Positions 44,778 through 54,593 of a stretch of DNA of 64,000 bases are shown here, in pieces. A program made the translations under genes and the position numbers. Source of the DNA: Dyella halodurans (GTDB lineage Bacteria > Pseudomonadota > Gammaproteobacteria > Xanthomonadales > Rhodanobacteraceae); NCBI RefSeq assembly GCF_026283925.1, contig NZ_JAPDPF010000002.1, forward strand, positions 496,001-560,000, in the 5' to 3' direction. The notes under the pieces were generated by a model, which worked only from the letters and a program-made list of their open reading frames with translations, made no database searches and was not told the DNA's origin. Within the stretch, counting starts at the first letter, position 1. The number at the start of each line of letters is the position of its first letter.

Positions 44778-45830
44778 ATGGCCGTCGCCTTGCACACAGC
44801 GCGCACCCTGCGCTTGTCCGTATTCGTCCTGCTGGCGATCGCCGGCTTGTTCTATGTGAAGTGGTACCCGTACTACGGGCGCGCTTTCGTGGCCGCGGCC
44901 CACCATTCCATAGGCCATTCGATCCTGATGGGCGATGAGGCCAGCGCACCAGCGCCGTCCTGGAGCGCGGCGCTCGGCTATGCGCTGGCCTATGGCAAGG
45001 CAATCTGGCAGGCCATGCTGCTGGGCTTGGTGCTGGGCTCGGGCATCCAGGCCTTGCTGCCGGTGAACTGGGTGCAGCGTGTGCTGGGTAGTCGCGGCTT
45101 CGGCGGCGTGCTGGCCGGCGGCCTGCTGGCCATGCCGGGCATGATGTGTACCTGCTGCGCGGCACCGGTGGTCGTGGGCTTGCGCCAGCACCAGGCGGCG
45201 CCAGGCGCAGCGATCGCGTTCTGGCTTGGCAATACGGTGTTGAATCCCGCGACCCTGGTGTTTACCGGCTTCGTGCTCGGTTGGCACTGGACCGTGCTGC
45301 GCATCCTGCTGGGTGTACCGATGGTGTTTGGGCTGGGCTACCTGGCCAACCGCATCACGTCGCCCGGACCGTCGCTGGCAGGCGGTTCGCTGCCGATGGA
45401 ACCGGAGCCGCGCTCAACGACCGAGGTGGGCAAGCGCTGGGCGCGCATCTTCGGGCGCATGACGCTGCGGCTGATTCCCGAATACGTGGTGATCGTGTTG
45501 CTGCTGGGCGCGATCCGCGCATGGATGTTCCCGCATATCGGGCCGGCGATCGGCAATCAGTGGTTCTGGATCGCGGGATTCGCCTTGGCCGGGATGCTGT
45601 TCGTGATACCGACGGCCGGCGAGGTGCCGATCGTGCAGGCGATGCTGGCCCTGGGCATGGGAGGCGGGCCTGCCGCCGCCTTGCTGATGACCCTGCCCCC
45701 GGTCAGCCTGCCGTCGCTGGCGATGCTCGGGCGCTCGTTTCCCGCGCGTACCTTGGTGGTGATGGCCGCAGCGGTGTTCGGCTGCGGACTTTTGGGCGGC
45801 GCGCTCGCCTCGTTACTGGGAATGCGCTGA
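44778..45830 (+). CDS. PF03773-type permease (YraQ/ArsP-like), within the selenium module
   Basis: A 350-residue membrane protein with about eight to ten helices in two halves. It carries the hallmark PGMMCTCCAAPVVVGLR (two adjacent cysteines) in the first half and VIPTAGEVPIVQAM in the second. The family includes arsenical exporters and many unknown permeases. A GGGGAAG ribosome site precedes the ATG. It lies between selA and fdhE, so a role with selenium, sulfur or metal substrates is an inference worth testing. Confidence 0.82.
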   Translation: MAVALHTARTLRLSVFVLLAIAGLFYVKWYPYYGRAFVAAAHHSIGHSILMGDEASAPAPSWSAALGYALAYGKAIWQAMLLGLVLGSGIQALLPVNWVQRVLGSRGFGGVLAGGLLAMPGMMCTCCAAPVVVGLRQHQAAPGAAIAFWLGNTVLNPATLVFTGFVLGWHWTVLRILLGVPMVFGLGYLANRITSPGPSLAGGSLPMEPEPRSTTEVGKRWARIFGRMTLRLIPEYVVIVLLLGAIRAWMFPHIGPAIGNQWFWIAGFALAGMLFVIPTAGEVPIVQAMLALGMGGGPAAALLMTLPPVSLPSLAMLGRSFPARTLVVMAAAVFGCGLLGGALASLLGMR

Positions 45831-45845
45831 AGCGATCGTTGCGGG

Positions 45846-46775
45846 TCATCCCATCAGCAGCAAGGGGTTCGGCGCATGTCGGCCGTAGCCGTCTTCGGCG
45901 ACCAGGATGTCCAGGCCCAGCGAGGCCAGGTCGTCGGCATACGGATCGACCTGCATGTCGTGCTGCTGGTACAGCAGCTTGACGTAGGTGTGGCAGTCGC
46001 CGCAGGTCTCGGCCTTGATCACGCCGGGATCGCCTTCGATGCCTTGCAGGAACAGCTGGCGCGTGCCGCCGCAGGTGATGCACATGGCGCGCACGTGGTT
46101 CCACGCGGTCGAGCACAGCGAGCAATACAGGTAGCGCGTACCGGGTATCACGCCCGTCGCGGTGATCAGGCCGGATACCGACGGTGAGCCACAGCAGGGG
46201 CATAACGCGCGCTGTTCGAGCAGGCGCAGGCCCTCAATCCGGAGACGCGCTGCCGAGCAGGTGAAATACACCTGCAGGGCGGCGGCGACATAAACGACCA
46301 CACCCGCATCCGTCGCGGCCAACTCGCCGCGCAGGAAATCGTCGGCCAGCTGGTCCAGCGTGGCGGCTTCACTGCGCCGCAGCTGCTCCATCGCCTCGCG
46401 CGCAGCGAGCGGCAGGTCGCTTCCGTCAATATATTCGAGCAGCAAGGCGAGACCCTGCTGCCAGATCGCTTCGCGCCGATGCCCATCCGCCGCCAACGGC
46501 GGCAGACGCGCCTCGGCCGCTTGCGCCACGACTGCCGGGCTGAGCGCAGTGGCTGGGCCCAGCGTCGTGGCTACCACGTGCTGCGCGCGGGCCAGTCGGG
46601 CCATGAAGCGCAGCCACGCATCCATCGGATGTCCGGCGGCCAGTTTATCCAGCCGTTGTGCGGTGGCCGCGAAGCGTAGGGCCGGGTCGGGAAGCAGGAT
46701 GGGATCGGGGGCTTTGACGCCGGCATGGACCGGACCGCTCCACTGGGCGTCGGGTGGTGCTGCGGCTTGCTTCAC
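45846..46775 (-). CDS. fdhE: FdhE, formate dehydrogenase accessory protein
   Basis: A 309-residue cytoplasmic protein needed for activity of respiratory formate dehydrogenases. It shows four CxxC motifs in the C-terminal rubredoxin-like half (CPCCGSPSVSG, YCSLCSTAWNHVR, CITCGGT, TCGDCHTYVK). The N-terminal half is helical. Its start overlaps the fdnI stop by four bases, so it is the last gene of fdnG-fdnH-fdnI-fdhE. It converges with the permease gene, 15 bases away. Confidence 0.94.
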   Translation of the reverse strand: MKQAAAPPDAQWSGPVHAGVKAPDPILLPDPALRFAATAQRLDKLAAGHPMDAWLRFMARLARAQHVVATTLGPATALSPAVVAQAAEARLPPLAADGHRREAIWQQGLALLLEYIDGSDLPLAAREAMEQLRRSEAATLDQLADDFLRGELAATDAGVVVYVAAALQVYFTCSAARLRIEGLRLLEQRALCPCCGSPSVSGLITATGVIPGTRYLYCSLCSTAWNHVRAMCITCGGTRQLFLQGIEGDPGVIKAETCGDCHTYVKLLYQQHDMQVDPYADDLASLGLDILVAEDGYGRHAPNPLLLMG

Positions 46776-47431
46776 GGACGCTTCCTGTCGTTAGTTTCGT
46801 CGTGCTGGCCGGAAGCCAGCTCCTCCAGCCACTTGCGGTGATGACGCCAGGCCCATCCCGGCGTTACGTAGCCCTGGGTCATGGCGCGCACCGAATCGCG
46901 AACCCAGATCGCCGCGAAGACATGCACGATCCAGACGAGGATGGCCGCAATCGCCGCGAGGCTGTGGATCAGCACGGCCGCGCGCTGCACCGGGATGGAG
47001 GTGGCTGCGCCGAAATACACTTCCCATATCAGCAGGCCGGTGAAAAACAGCACCGGAATCAGCAGCGCCATCGACCAGAACACGATCTTTTGGCCTGCGT
47101 TGTTGCGACCGGTCTGCGGGGCGCGTTCCTCCTGGTTGGACACGATGAAGCGGGCCTGTTTCAGCCACTCGATGTCATCCTGGTGCACGAGATTCTCGCG
47201 CCAGAACTGCACGATCATGGCGAGATAACTGATAAGCAGCACGATGCCGATCCATGGATGGGCCGCACGCATCCATTGCCCGCCGCCGAACAGGCCGGAC
47301 AGGAAGAACAGCATGGGGTGGAACATCGCCAACCCCGACAGCACCAGCAGCACGAAACAGATCGCGGTGATCCAGTGGTTGACCCGGTTTGTCGCGCTGT
47401 AGCGGATGATCACGTTCTTCGGCCGGCTCAT
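46772..47431 (-). CDS. fdnI: FdnI, cytochrome b556 subunit of formate dehydrogenase-N
   Basis: A 219-residue inner-membrane dihaem cytochrome b (gamma subunit) passing formate electrons to quinone. Four TM helices are visible. Haem histidines are likely in [22 protein letters not shown] and [11 protein letters not shown]. The start overlaps the fdnH stop (ATGA). Length and order match E. coli FdnI (217 residues). Confidence 0.94.
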   Translation of the reverse strand: MSRPKNVIIRYSATNRVNHWITAICFVLLVLSGLAMFHPMLFFLSGLFGGGQWMRAAHPWIGIVLLISYLAMIVQFWRENLVHQDDIEWLKQARFIVSNQEERAPQTGRNNAGQKIVFWSMALLIPVLFFTGLLIWEVYFGAATSIPVQRAAVLIHSLAAIAAILVWIVHVFAAIWVRDSVRAMTQGYVTPGWAWRHHRKWLEELASGQHDETNDRKRP

Positions 47432-48345
47432 GGCGACTTCTCCGATTCCGATTCGCGCAGCACGCGCTCGCCTGCGGCCTCGTCCTCGTCGGTGACTTCG
47501 TTCGGTCCCTCGATGATCAAGTGGAAGAAACCGACGACGGCCGCCAGCCCGACGCCAATCAGGGCTAGCGGCTTGAGGATGCCCTTCCACGCCTCGACTA
47601 CCGGGCTGATCCGCGGATGATCGGGCAGGCCCGAGTACAACGAGGGCCGGTCCGCGTGATGCAACACATACATCACATGGGTACCGCCGACGGCCGGCGG
47701 GTCGTACAGGCCGGCCTGCTCGAAGCCACGGGATTTCAGGTCGACGATGCGTTCCCCCGCCCACTCCTGCATGGTGGTCTTGGAGCCAAACATGATCGCG
47801 CCGGTAGGACAGGCCTTGACGCAGGCCGGCTCCTGCCCGACCGCCACGCGATCGGAGCAAAGCGTGCATTTGTACGCCTTGTGGTCCTGCTTGCTGATGC
47901 GCGGGATGTCGAACGGGCAGCCCTTCACGCAGTAACCGCAACCGATGCACTTGTCGCTGATGAAATCGACGATGCCGTTGGCGTACTGCACGATGGCACC
48001 CGGCGCCGGGCAGGCCTTCAGGCAACCCGGATCCTCGCAGTGCATGCAGCCGTCCTTGCGGATCAGCCACTCCAGATTGCCCTGTTCGTTCTCGTACTCG
48101 GCGAACTTCATCAGGGTCCACACGCTCGGGCCCAGGTCCGCCGGGTTCTCGTACGAGCCTTCGAAGTGGCCGATTTCCGGCCGCAGGTCGTTCCACTCCA
48201 TGCACGCCGCCTGGCAGGCCTTGCAGCCGATGCAGCGACTGACATCGATCAGCTTGGCCACCTGCTCCACGTGGCTGCGCACCGAGGGCGGCGTCATGGT
48301 CGATGCGGAACGCCGTACCAGGTCTTGCGATTGCAGGTCGGACAT
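47428..48345 (-). CDS. fdnH: FdnH, iron-sulfur subunit of formate dehydrogenase-N
   Basis: A 305-residue electron-transfer subunit with four 4Fe-4S motifs: [43 protein letters not shown] and [22 protein letters not shown] single TM helix near the C-terminus ([19 protein letters not shown]) anchors it, as in E. coli. It follows fdnG by 10 bases. Confidence 0.95.
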   Translation of the reverse strand: MSDLQSQDLVRRSASTMTPPSVRSHVEQVAKLIDVSRCIGCKACQAACMEWNDLRPEIGHFEGSYENPADLGPSVWTLMKFAEYENEQGNLEWLIRKDGCMHCEDPGCLKACPAPGAIVQYANGIVDFISDKCIGCGYCVKGCPFDIPRISKQDHKAYKCTLCSDRVAVGQEPACVKACPTGAIMFGSKTTMQEWAGERIVDLKSRGFEQAGLYDPPAVGGTHVMYVLHHADRPSLYSGLPDHPRISPVVEAWKGILKPLALIGVGLAAVVGFFHLIIEGPNEVTDEDEAAGERVLRESESEKSP

Positions 48346-48355
48346 GTCGGCTTCC

Positions 48356-51300
48356 TCAGGCGGCGACCGGTGCGCTGGTCTTTTCGATGTTGACCAGGAA
48401 CGCCTTGAACTCGGGTGTCTGGGTATTGGCGTCGCCGACGGACGGCGTCAGTGTGTTGGCGCCGTAGCCCTTCCTGGCCTGGCCGGTGAAACCCCAGTGC
48501 AGCGGCACGCCGATCACGTGGGTCGGCTTGCCGTCGACCGTGAGCGGCTTGATGCGCTTGGTCACATAGGCCTTGCACACCACGTGGCCGCGATTGGACG
48601 ACACTTTCACCCAGCCGCCCTGCTCGATGCCTTTTTCCTTGGCCAGCACTTCGCCGATTTCCACGAATTCTTCCGGCTGCAGGATGGCATTGATCAGCGC
48701 GTGCTTGGTCCAGAAGTGGAAGTGCTCGGTCAGGCGATACGTGGTCGCCACGTACGGGAAGTTCTTTGGACTGCCAAACGCGGCACGGTCATTGGCAAAC
48801 ACGCGGGCAACCGGATTGTTCTGCACCTTCGGATGCAAGGCGTTTTCCACCGGCGATTCCAGCGGCTCGTAATGCTCCGGGAACGGCCCTTCCACCATCA
48901 GCTTGCGGGCAAACAGCCGACCCAGGCCTTCGTCGTTCATGATGAACGGACTAGCGCCCGCCGACGGATCCAGTGTTGGCGTGTAGTCGGGCACATCGAT
49001 GCCCACCCAGCGTGTACCGTTCCACGAAATGACCGGCTTGGCCGGGTTCCACGGCTTGCCCGCCGGATCGGCGCTGGCGCGGTTGTACAGGATGCGCCGG
49101 TTCGCCGGCCATGCCCACGCCCAGTTCGGAGCGATGCCTTGCTCGCGCGGATCGGTGGCGTCGCGACGCGCCATCTGGTTGCCCTTCTCGGTGAACGAAC
49201 CGCAGAAAATCCAGCAGCCGGATGAGGTGGTGCCGTCGTCACGCAATTGCGCAAAGCCATCCAGCAAGGTGCCCGCCTTGGTCACCGCGCCGGTGGCAGC
49301 ATCCGTGAGGTCGGCCAGCGCGCGGCCGTTCATTTCCTTGGCCAGGTCTTCCGGGTCGGGACTGATGGGGTCGGTGTACTTCCAGGTGAGGTTGAGTATG
49401 GGATCGGGGAACGCACCGCCTTCCTTGCGATACAGCTCGCGCAGGCGATGGAAGATGCCGCTCATGATCCAGATATCGGACATGGCAATGCCCGGTGCAT
49501 CGGCAGCCTTCCAGTGCCATTGCAGCCAGCGCGCCGAATTGACCAGCGAGCCGTTTTCCTCGGCGAAGCAGGTGGTGGGAAGCTGGAATACCTCGGTCTG
49601 GATTTCGGCCGAATTGGCCGGGTTCTGCGGGCCGAAGTCCTGCCAGAAACGCGAGGTCTCGGTATCCAGCGGATCCATGGTGACCAGGAATTTCAGCTTG
49701 CTGAGGCCGCGGCGGATCTTGCCGCGATCCGGGAACGCCTGCAGCGGGTTGAAACCCTGGCAGATATAGCCCGTCATCTGGCCGTTGTTCATCATCTCGA
49801 ACGCCTTGATGATGTCGTACAGCGGGATGTCGAGCTTGGGCAGCCAGTCATAGGCCCAGTTGTTTTCCTGCGTGGCGGCGTCGCCATACAGTGCCTTCAT
49901 CAGGCTCACGAACAGCTTGCGGGTGTTCTGGTAGAAGCTGATCTGGCCAGGTCGCAACGGCTTGAACTGCCGGGTCGACATGTAGGTGTCGAAGTCGGTT
50001 TCCTTGTCGTTGGGCAGGTTCATATAGCCCGGCATCTGGTTGGACAGCAGGCCAACATCGGTCAAACCCTGGATGTTGGAGTGCCCGCGCAAGGCATTCA
50101 TGCCGCCACCGGCCACGCCGATGTTGCCCAGCAGCAGCTGGATCATCGCCATGTTGCGGATGTTCTGCGCACCCACCGAGTGTTGCGTCCAGCCAAGCGC
50201 GAACAGGCTGGTCATGGCCTTGTCCGGCGCAGACGTACTGGCAATGAGCTCGCACACATGCAGGAACTTGTCCTGCGGCGTGCCGCAGATGCGCGACACC
50301 ATCTCCGGCGTGTAGCGGGAGACGTGCTGCTTGAGCAGGTTGATGACGCAATGCGGGTCCTGCCAGGTATCGTCGAACTTGGCGTAGCCGTCCGGGCCCA
50401 GTTCGTAGTCCCAGGTGGACTTGTCGTAACTGTGGGTATCCTCGTTGTAGCCGCTGAACAGGCCGTCCTGGAACGTGAAGCCATCCTTCACGATCAGGCC
50501 GGCGTTGGTGTACGCGCGAACGTACTCGTGCTGGATGGCGTCCTTGTCCAGCAGATAGCGGATGACACCGTTGAGAAACGCAATATCGGTGCCCGGCCGG
50601 ATCGGCGCGTAGTAGTCGGCGACGGAGGCCGTGCGGGTGAAGCGCGGATCGACCACGACGAGCTTGGCGTCGTTCTCGATCTTCGCCTCGATCACCCATT
50701 TGAAACCGCAAGGATGCGCCTCGGCGGCATTGCCCCCCATCACGATGACGACGTTGGCGTTCTTGATGTCCTGCCAGGTGTTGGTCATTGCACCGCGACC
50801 GAATGATGGGGCCAGACTGGCCACCGTCGGTCCGTGTCAGACACGCGCCTGGTTGTCGAACACCACCATGCCAAGCGAACGCACCGCCTTCCAGGTGAGG
50901 TAGGAAGTCTCGCTGGAAGAGGCCGAGGCGGCCAGCATGCCTACCGTCGTCCAGCGATTGACGGTCGTGCCGGCTGCGTTCTTGGCGATGAAGTTCTTGT
51001 CGCGATCGTCCTTCATCAGCCGGGCGATCCGGTCCAATGCGTAATCCCAGGAAACGTCCTTGAACTCGGTGCCGCCCGGTGGCCGGTAGCGCGGCACCCG
51101 CAATCGCGTCGGCGCATGCACCACGTCGAGCAGGGCCGAGCCCTTGGGGCACAGGGTGCCGCGGTTCACCGGATGGTCCGGATCGCCTTCGATGTGGATG
51201 ATGTTCGAGCGCGCGTTCTTGGCGCGGTCGCCCATGCTGTAGATCAGAATGCCGCAGGCGACCGAGCAATACGTGCAGGTGTTGCGCGTTTCCGTCGCGC

Positions 51301-51430
51301 GGGTGAGCTTGAAGGGTCGCACGGCGGCGGCTTGCGCCTCGCCTGACTCCCCAAACCCGAGCATGCCGAGGCTGGACGCTGCAAGGGCCAGTCCGGTGAA
51401 CTTGATGAACTCGCGGCGAGTGAGTGGCAT
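48356..51430 (-). CDS. fdnG: FdnG, selenocysteine-containing formate dehydrogenase-N catalytic subunit
   Basis: A 1,024-residue periplasmic molybdopterin enzyme oxidising formate to CO2. The Tat signal is [10 protein letters not shown]. The 4Fe-4S site is [11 protein letters not shown]. The frame is interrupted by TGA at 50837-50839. The flanking residues (DNQARV before, [19 protein letters not shown] after) match E. coli FdnG around its Sec196, so this is Sec198 and not a pseudogene. A SECIS hairpin follows, and selA, selB, selC and selD are nearby. A plain gene finder would split it at 50837. Confidence 0.96.
50805..50839 (-). promoter_or_regulatory. Bacterial SECIS element in fdnG
   Basis: Starting at the UGA, the RNA folds as a GGCC-AGUCU-GGCC stem-loop with lower pairs GG/CC and GA/UC. 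A bulged U at position 17 and G23-U24 in the apical loop, counted from the UGA, are the SelB contact features known from E. coli fdhF/fdnG. Confidence 0.88.
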
Positions 51431-51906
51431 CGCTTGCGCTCCCGGGAAATTTGGCTGGACATACCGCCCGCTGGATGGGCGTGGACGTGGCTCGATTTCT
51501 CCTTGAAAGCGACGGGACTGGGCCCGTCGCCTGCTCAAAAAATCTAGCACAGATTAAGTGAAGGGTCCGGCACGCCTTATGCAACTGCTGAAGGTGATCT
51601 CCATGTCCGATGCGACCGTGCCGGCCTCTTTTGGGCGGCCTGCGCCACCAAGGCACCCACTTCCAAGGAAGCAACTCGCGTGAGTTCGCCTTCACGATGT
51701 GAGAACTAATCTATTAAGAATGTCTTCGCCGCATGGCCATGCGCACTTCTATCCGGGCCCAGCGGCCGATCGGTGGCGGCGAGGCGATCGCGCATCCGTT
51801 CAAGCATGGAAATGAGCGGCAACGCACGGGGAAGCAGCCATCAGCAGCGGGGTCGGCACCGGGCGAACTTGGCGCACTTTTCACGAATGGCACAAGAGGC
51901 ACTGAT
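51431..51906. other. Intergenic region upstream of fdnG and the hydrolase gene
   Basis: About 475 bases holding divergent promoters. No TGAC-N4-GTCA site is present, in contrast to the nos, ubi and hem promoters. An A-run and AT-rich stretch around 51537-51560 may belong to the fdnG promoter. The hydrolase frame is open from 51733, but without ribosome site. Confidence 0.4.
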
Positions 51907-52917
51907 ATGAGCCGCGACTCCGACATGATCAGCACCGGCAGGAGAAGTCTCATGCAAGCATCGATGCTGGGAGCGCTCGCCATGGTCATGCCTGAGGGCG
52001 CCAAGCCACAGCACGCACCGATGGATTCGACGGCGATCGCCGCGGCACAGCGCCACAAGGTGCGATACCAGACCCGCAAGGTGGGTGACGTCGATGTCTT
52101 CTATCGCGAAGCCGGTCCGGCCAGTGCACCCGTCATCCTCTTGCTCCACGGCTTCCCCACCTCAAGTCACATGTTCCGTGACTTGATACCGCTGCTGTCG
52201 CAGGATTATCGCTTGATCGCACCTGACCTGCCCGGCTTTGGACAAACCAAGGCACCTCCGCGCGGGAAGTTCGACTACACCTTCGACAACCTTGCGAAAG
52301 TCACGGAAGGCTTCATCGAGGACCTGGGCCTGGCGCACTTTGCCATGTACATTTTCGACTACGGCGCACCGACGGGACTGCGCGTGGCCGCTGCGCATCC
52401 GGAGAAAATCGCGGCGATCATCACCCAGGACGGCAATGCCTACGTCGAAGGCCTTAGCGATCAATGGGGCGCCTGGCAAACCTATTGGCGCGAACCGACC
52501 CCCGCGCACCGCGAGGCGTGCCGCTCTTCGCTCTCGGCCGACACCATCAAGAACTGGCAATACCTTACCGGCGCCGATCCGCAGCTGATGTCGCCAGATG
52601 GCTACACGCTGGACATCGCGTATATGGCGCGACCGGGAGCGGATGACATCCAACTGGACCTGATCCTGGACTATCGGACCAACATCGATCGCTATCCGTC
52701 ATTCCATGAGTACTTCCGAACCCACAAGCCGCCCTTGCTGGCGGTTTGGGGGAAGCACGATCCAGCCTTCATACCACCCGGCGCCGAAGCGTACCGTCGC
52801 GATCTTCCGGATGCAGAAATCCATTTCCTGGATACGGGCCATTTTGCGTTGGAAACCCATGCACCCGAGGTGGCCGCATTCATGCACGATTTCCTTGGTC
52901 GAAAGCTTAAAGGATGA
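51907..52917 (+). CDS. Alpha/beta hydrolase, epoxide-hydrolase/dehalogenase-like
   Basis: A 336-residue protein. It has a Tat-like N-terminus (TGRRSLMQASMLGAL), then an alpha/beta-hydrolase fold: oxyanion motif LLHGFPTSSHMFRDL, APDLPGFGQT, and an Asp nucleophile in FDYGAPTGLRVA, as in haloalkane dehalogenases and epoxide hydrolases. The acid lies near WGKHDPAF and the histidine in DTGHFALETHAPEVA. The start at 51907 has GAGG upstream. The substrate is unknown. Confidence 0.85.
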   Translation: MSRDSDMISTGRRSLMQASMLGALAMVMPEGAKPQHAPMDSTAIAAAQRHKVRYQTRKVGDVDVFYREAGPASAPVILLLHGFPTSSHMFRDLIPLLSQDYRLIAPDLPGFGQTKAPPRGKFDYTFDNLAKVTEGFIEDLGLAHFAMYIFDYGAPTGLRVAAAHPEKIAAIITQDGNAYVEGLSDQWGAWQTYWREPTPAHREACRSSLSADTIKNWQYLTGADPQLMSPDGYTLDIAYMARPGADDIQLDLILDYRTNIDRYPSFHEYFRTHKPPLLAVWGKHDPAFIPPGAEAYRRDLPDAEIHFLDTGHFALETHAPEVAAFMHDFLGRKLKG

Positions 52918-53005
52918 CGAACTGGCGACTGGCGGTTCGTCGATCGGCGTGATGCATCCGAGCCGAATTCATCCTCGGACCGCCAGCACCTGCCCTATCC
53001 GCCGG

Positions 53006-54547
53006 TCAGCCGTTTCCCCTGGTCGGAATCGGGCGTGCGCTGGCCTGTGACGGGTGCGCATCGGGACACGCGGTCCCATCACACGCATCGGCCGCGCCCG
53101 GCCAGCCGCCACCCAGGGCACGGAACGTCGCCACCGCGGCGCGCGCATCGTCGGCGTGCACGCGGGCCAGTTCGTCACGCGCGGCCAGCAGTTGCCGGTC
53201 TTCGTCCAGCACTTCGATCAGGCTGATGGCGCCGCCCTTGTAGGCATCCTGCGCGGCGCCACGGGCCTGTTCGTGCGCAGTCACCTCTTGCGTCAGATCG
53301 CGATGCTGCACTTCCAGCTCAGCCAGCGCGGTGATCGCGTCCTCGACGTCTTCGTTGGCACGCAACATCGACTGCCGGTATTGCGCCAGCGCCTCGGCGT
53401 TGGCGCCCTTGGCCTGCGCGACCTCGGCATCGATGCGACCAAAGTCGAACAGCCGCCAATGCAGTCCCAGCACCGCCTGTGGCTGGAACGCGGCGGAGGA
53501 AAACAGCGAGCCGTTCTGCAGGCTCTCGAAGCCAAGCAGGCCGCCGAGCGAAACCTTGGGGTAATACTCGGCCACCGCCACGCCGATGCCGGCGTTGGAG
53601 GCGGCCAGTCGACGCTCGGCCGCGATCACGTCCGGACGGCGGCGCAGCAGCATGTCGGGGCCGCCATGGGTACCTACGGCGGGCACGTTGAAGGTCTGCG
53701 GGCTATCGCGCAGTTCGCTGGCATAGGTGCCGGGCGTCGCGCCCCTCAGCACGTCGAGCCGATTCAGCTGTTGCGCCAGGGTGATGCGCAGCGGAGGCAA
53801 GGTCGCCTGCGCCTGCAGTACCAGCGCCTGGGCCTGGGCCAGTTCACGCGATGTGGCCAGGCCACCGGCGAGTCGTTCCTTCACCAGGTCCAGCAGCTTT
53901 GCCTCGGTATCGATCTGCTGTTGCGCCAGGCGAATACGTTCCTGCGCGCCACGCACCTGGAAATAAGCGTCCGCTGACTCGGCCGCTACCGAGACGCGTA
54001 CGCCATCTCGATTGGCTTCGGCGGCATCGGCTTCTGCCCTCGCCGCCTCCGCACCGCGATGCAGGCCGCCGGCAAGATCCAATTCCCAACTGGCGCCCAC
54101 GCCGATATTTTCCAGCGTTTGCGAACGTGTGTAGCCGGGGTGCCCGCTACCGAGTTCGCCCAAGGGACTCTTCAGCGATTGATACTGCTTCACCACTTGC
54201 CCATCCAGGCTGCCTTGCGGCGCCAACTGCGCGCCTGCTTCACGTGCCGCGGCACGCGCCTGGTCGACGCGCGCCATGGACGCGGCAAGATCGAGATTCT
54301 CGGCCAGGGCGCGCTGGACGATGCGGGTCAGCTCGGGGGAATCGAAGCCGGCCCACCAGCTGTCGAGGGCCGGAGCGGGCAGCGTGGTCGAGCGACTTTC
54401 CAGCGTCGATGCCTGCGCGTAATCCGCGTGGGTCTGCAGGTCGGGTCGCACGTAGTCCGGACCCGCCATGCAGGCCGTAAGCGTGCCAATGGAAAGCGCC
54501 AGGGCAAGCATGCGCGACACGGAAGAAAGCTTCAGTGGGAAAGACAT
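53006..54547 (-). CDS. NodT-type outer-membrane efflux lipoprotein
   Basis: A 513-residue RND/MFS-associated outer-membrane factor with lipobox LTAC (TLTACMAGPDYVRP). It shows the NodT family pattern: WWAGFDSPELTRIVQRALAENLDLA, RRRPDVIAAERRLAASNA and LGLHWRLFDFGRIDAEVAQA. The start at 54547 has GGAG 7 bases upstream. It is the last gene of the hxlR-emrA-emrB-nodT operon. The tail after residue 480 is Pro/Ala/Arg-rich and unusual. Confidence 0.9.
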   Translation of the reverse strand: MSFPLKLSSVSRMLALALSIGTLTACMAGPDYVRPDLQTHADYAQASTLESRSTTLPAPALDSWWAGFDSPELTRIVQRALAENLDLAASMARVDQARAAAREAGAQLAPQGSLDGQVVKQYQSLKSPLGELGSGHPGYTRSQTLENIGVGASWELDLAGGLHRGAEAARAEADAAEANRDGVRVSVAAESADAYFQVRGAQERIRLAQQQIDTEAKLLDLVKERLAGGLATSRELAQAQALVLQAQATLPPLRITLAQQLNRLDVLRGATPGTYASELRDSPQTFNVPAVGTHGGPDMLLRRRPDVIAAERRLAASNAGIGVAVAEYYPKVSLGGLLGFESLQNGSLFSSAAFQPQAVLGLHWRLFDFGRIDAEVAQAKGANAEALAQYRQSMLRANEDVEDAITALAELEVQHRDLTQEVTAHEQARGAAQDAYKGGAISLIEVLDEDRQLLAARDELARVHADDARAAVATFRALGGGWPGAADACDGTACPDAHPSQASARPIPTRGNG

Positions 54548-54593
54548 GGGGATACTCCGAACGGAGTGAGACTGTGGGGAAGACATGAGCGGC

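Noticed and set aside
50837-50839. fdnG as a pseudogene broken by a stop codon
   Set aside because: The TGA is at the known Sec position, has a SECIS after it and the full Sec machinery is encoded nearby.
49848-51695. 615-codon open frame on the minus strand
   Set aside because: Out of frame with fdnG over the same bases. fdnG matches its family on both sides of the UGA.
51431-51906. FNR-type site for fdnG
   Set aside because: I searched for TGAC-N4-GTCA and close variants here and saw none, so I do not include fdn in the local FNR regulon.
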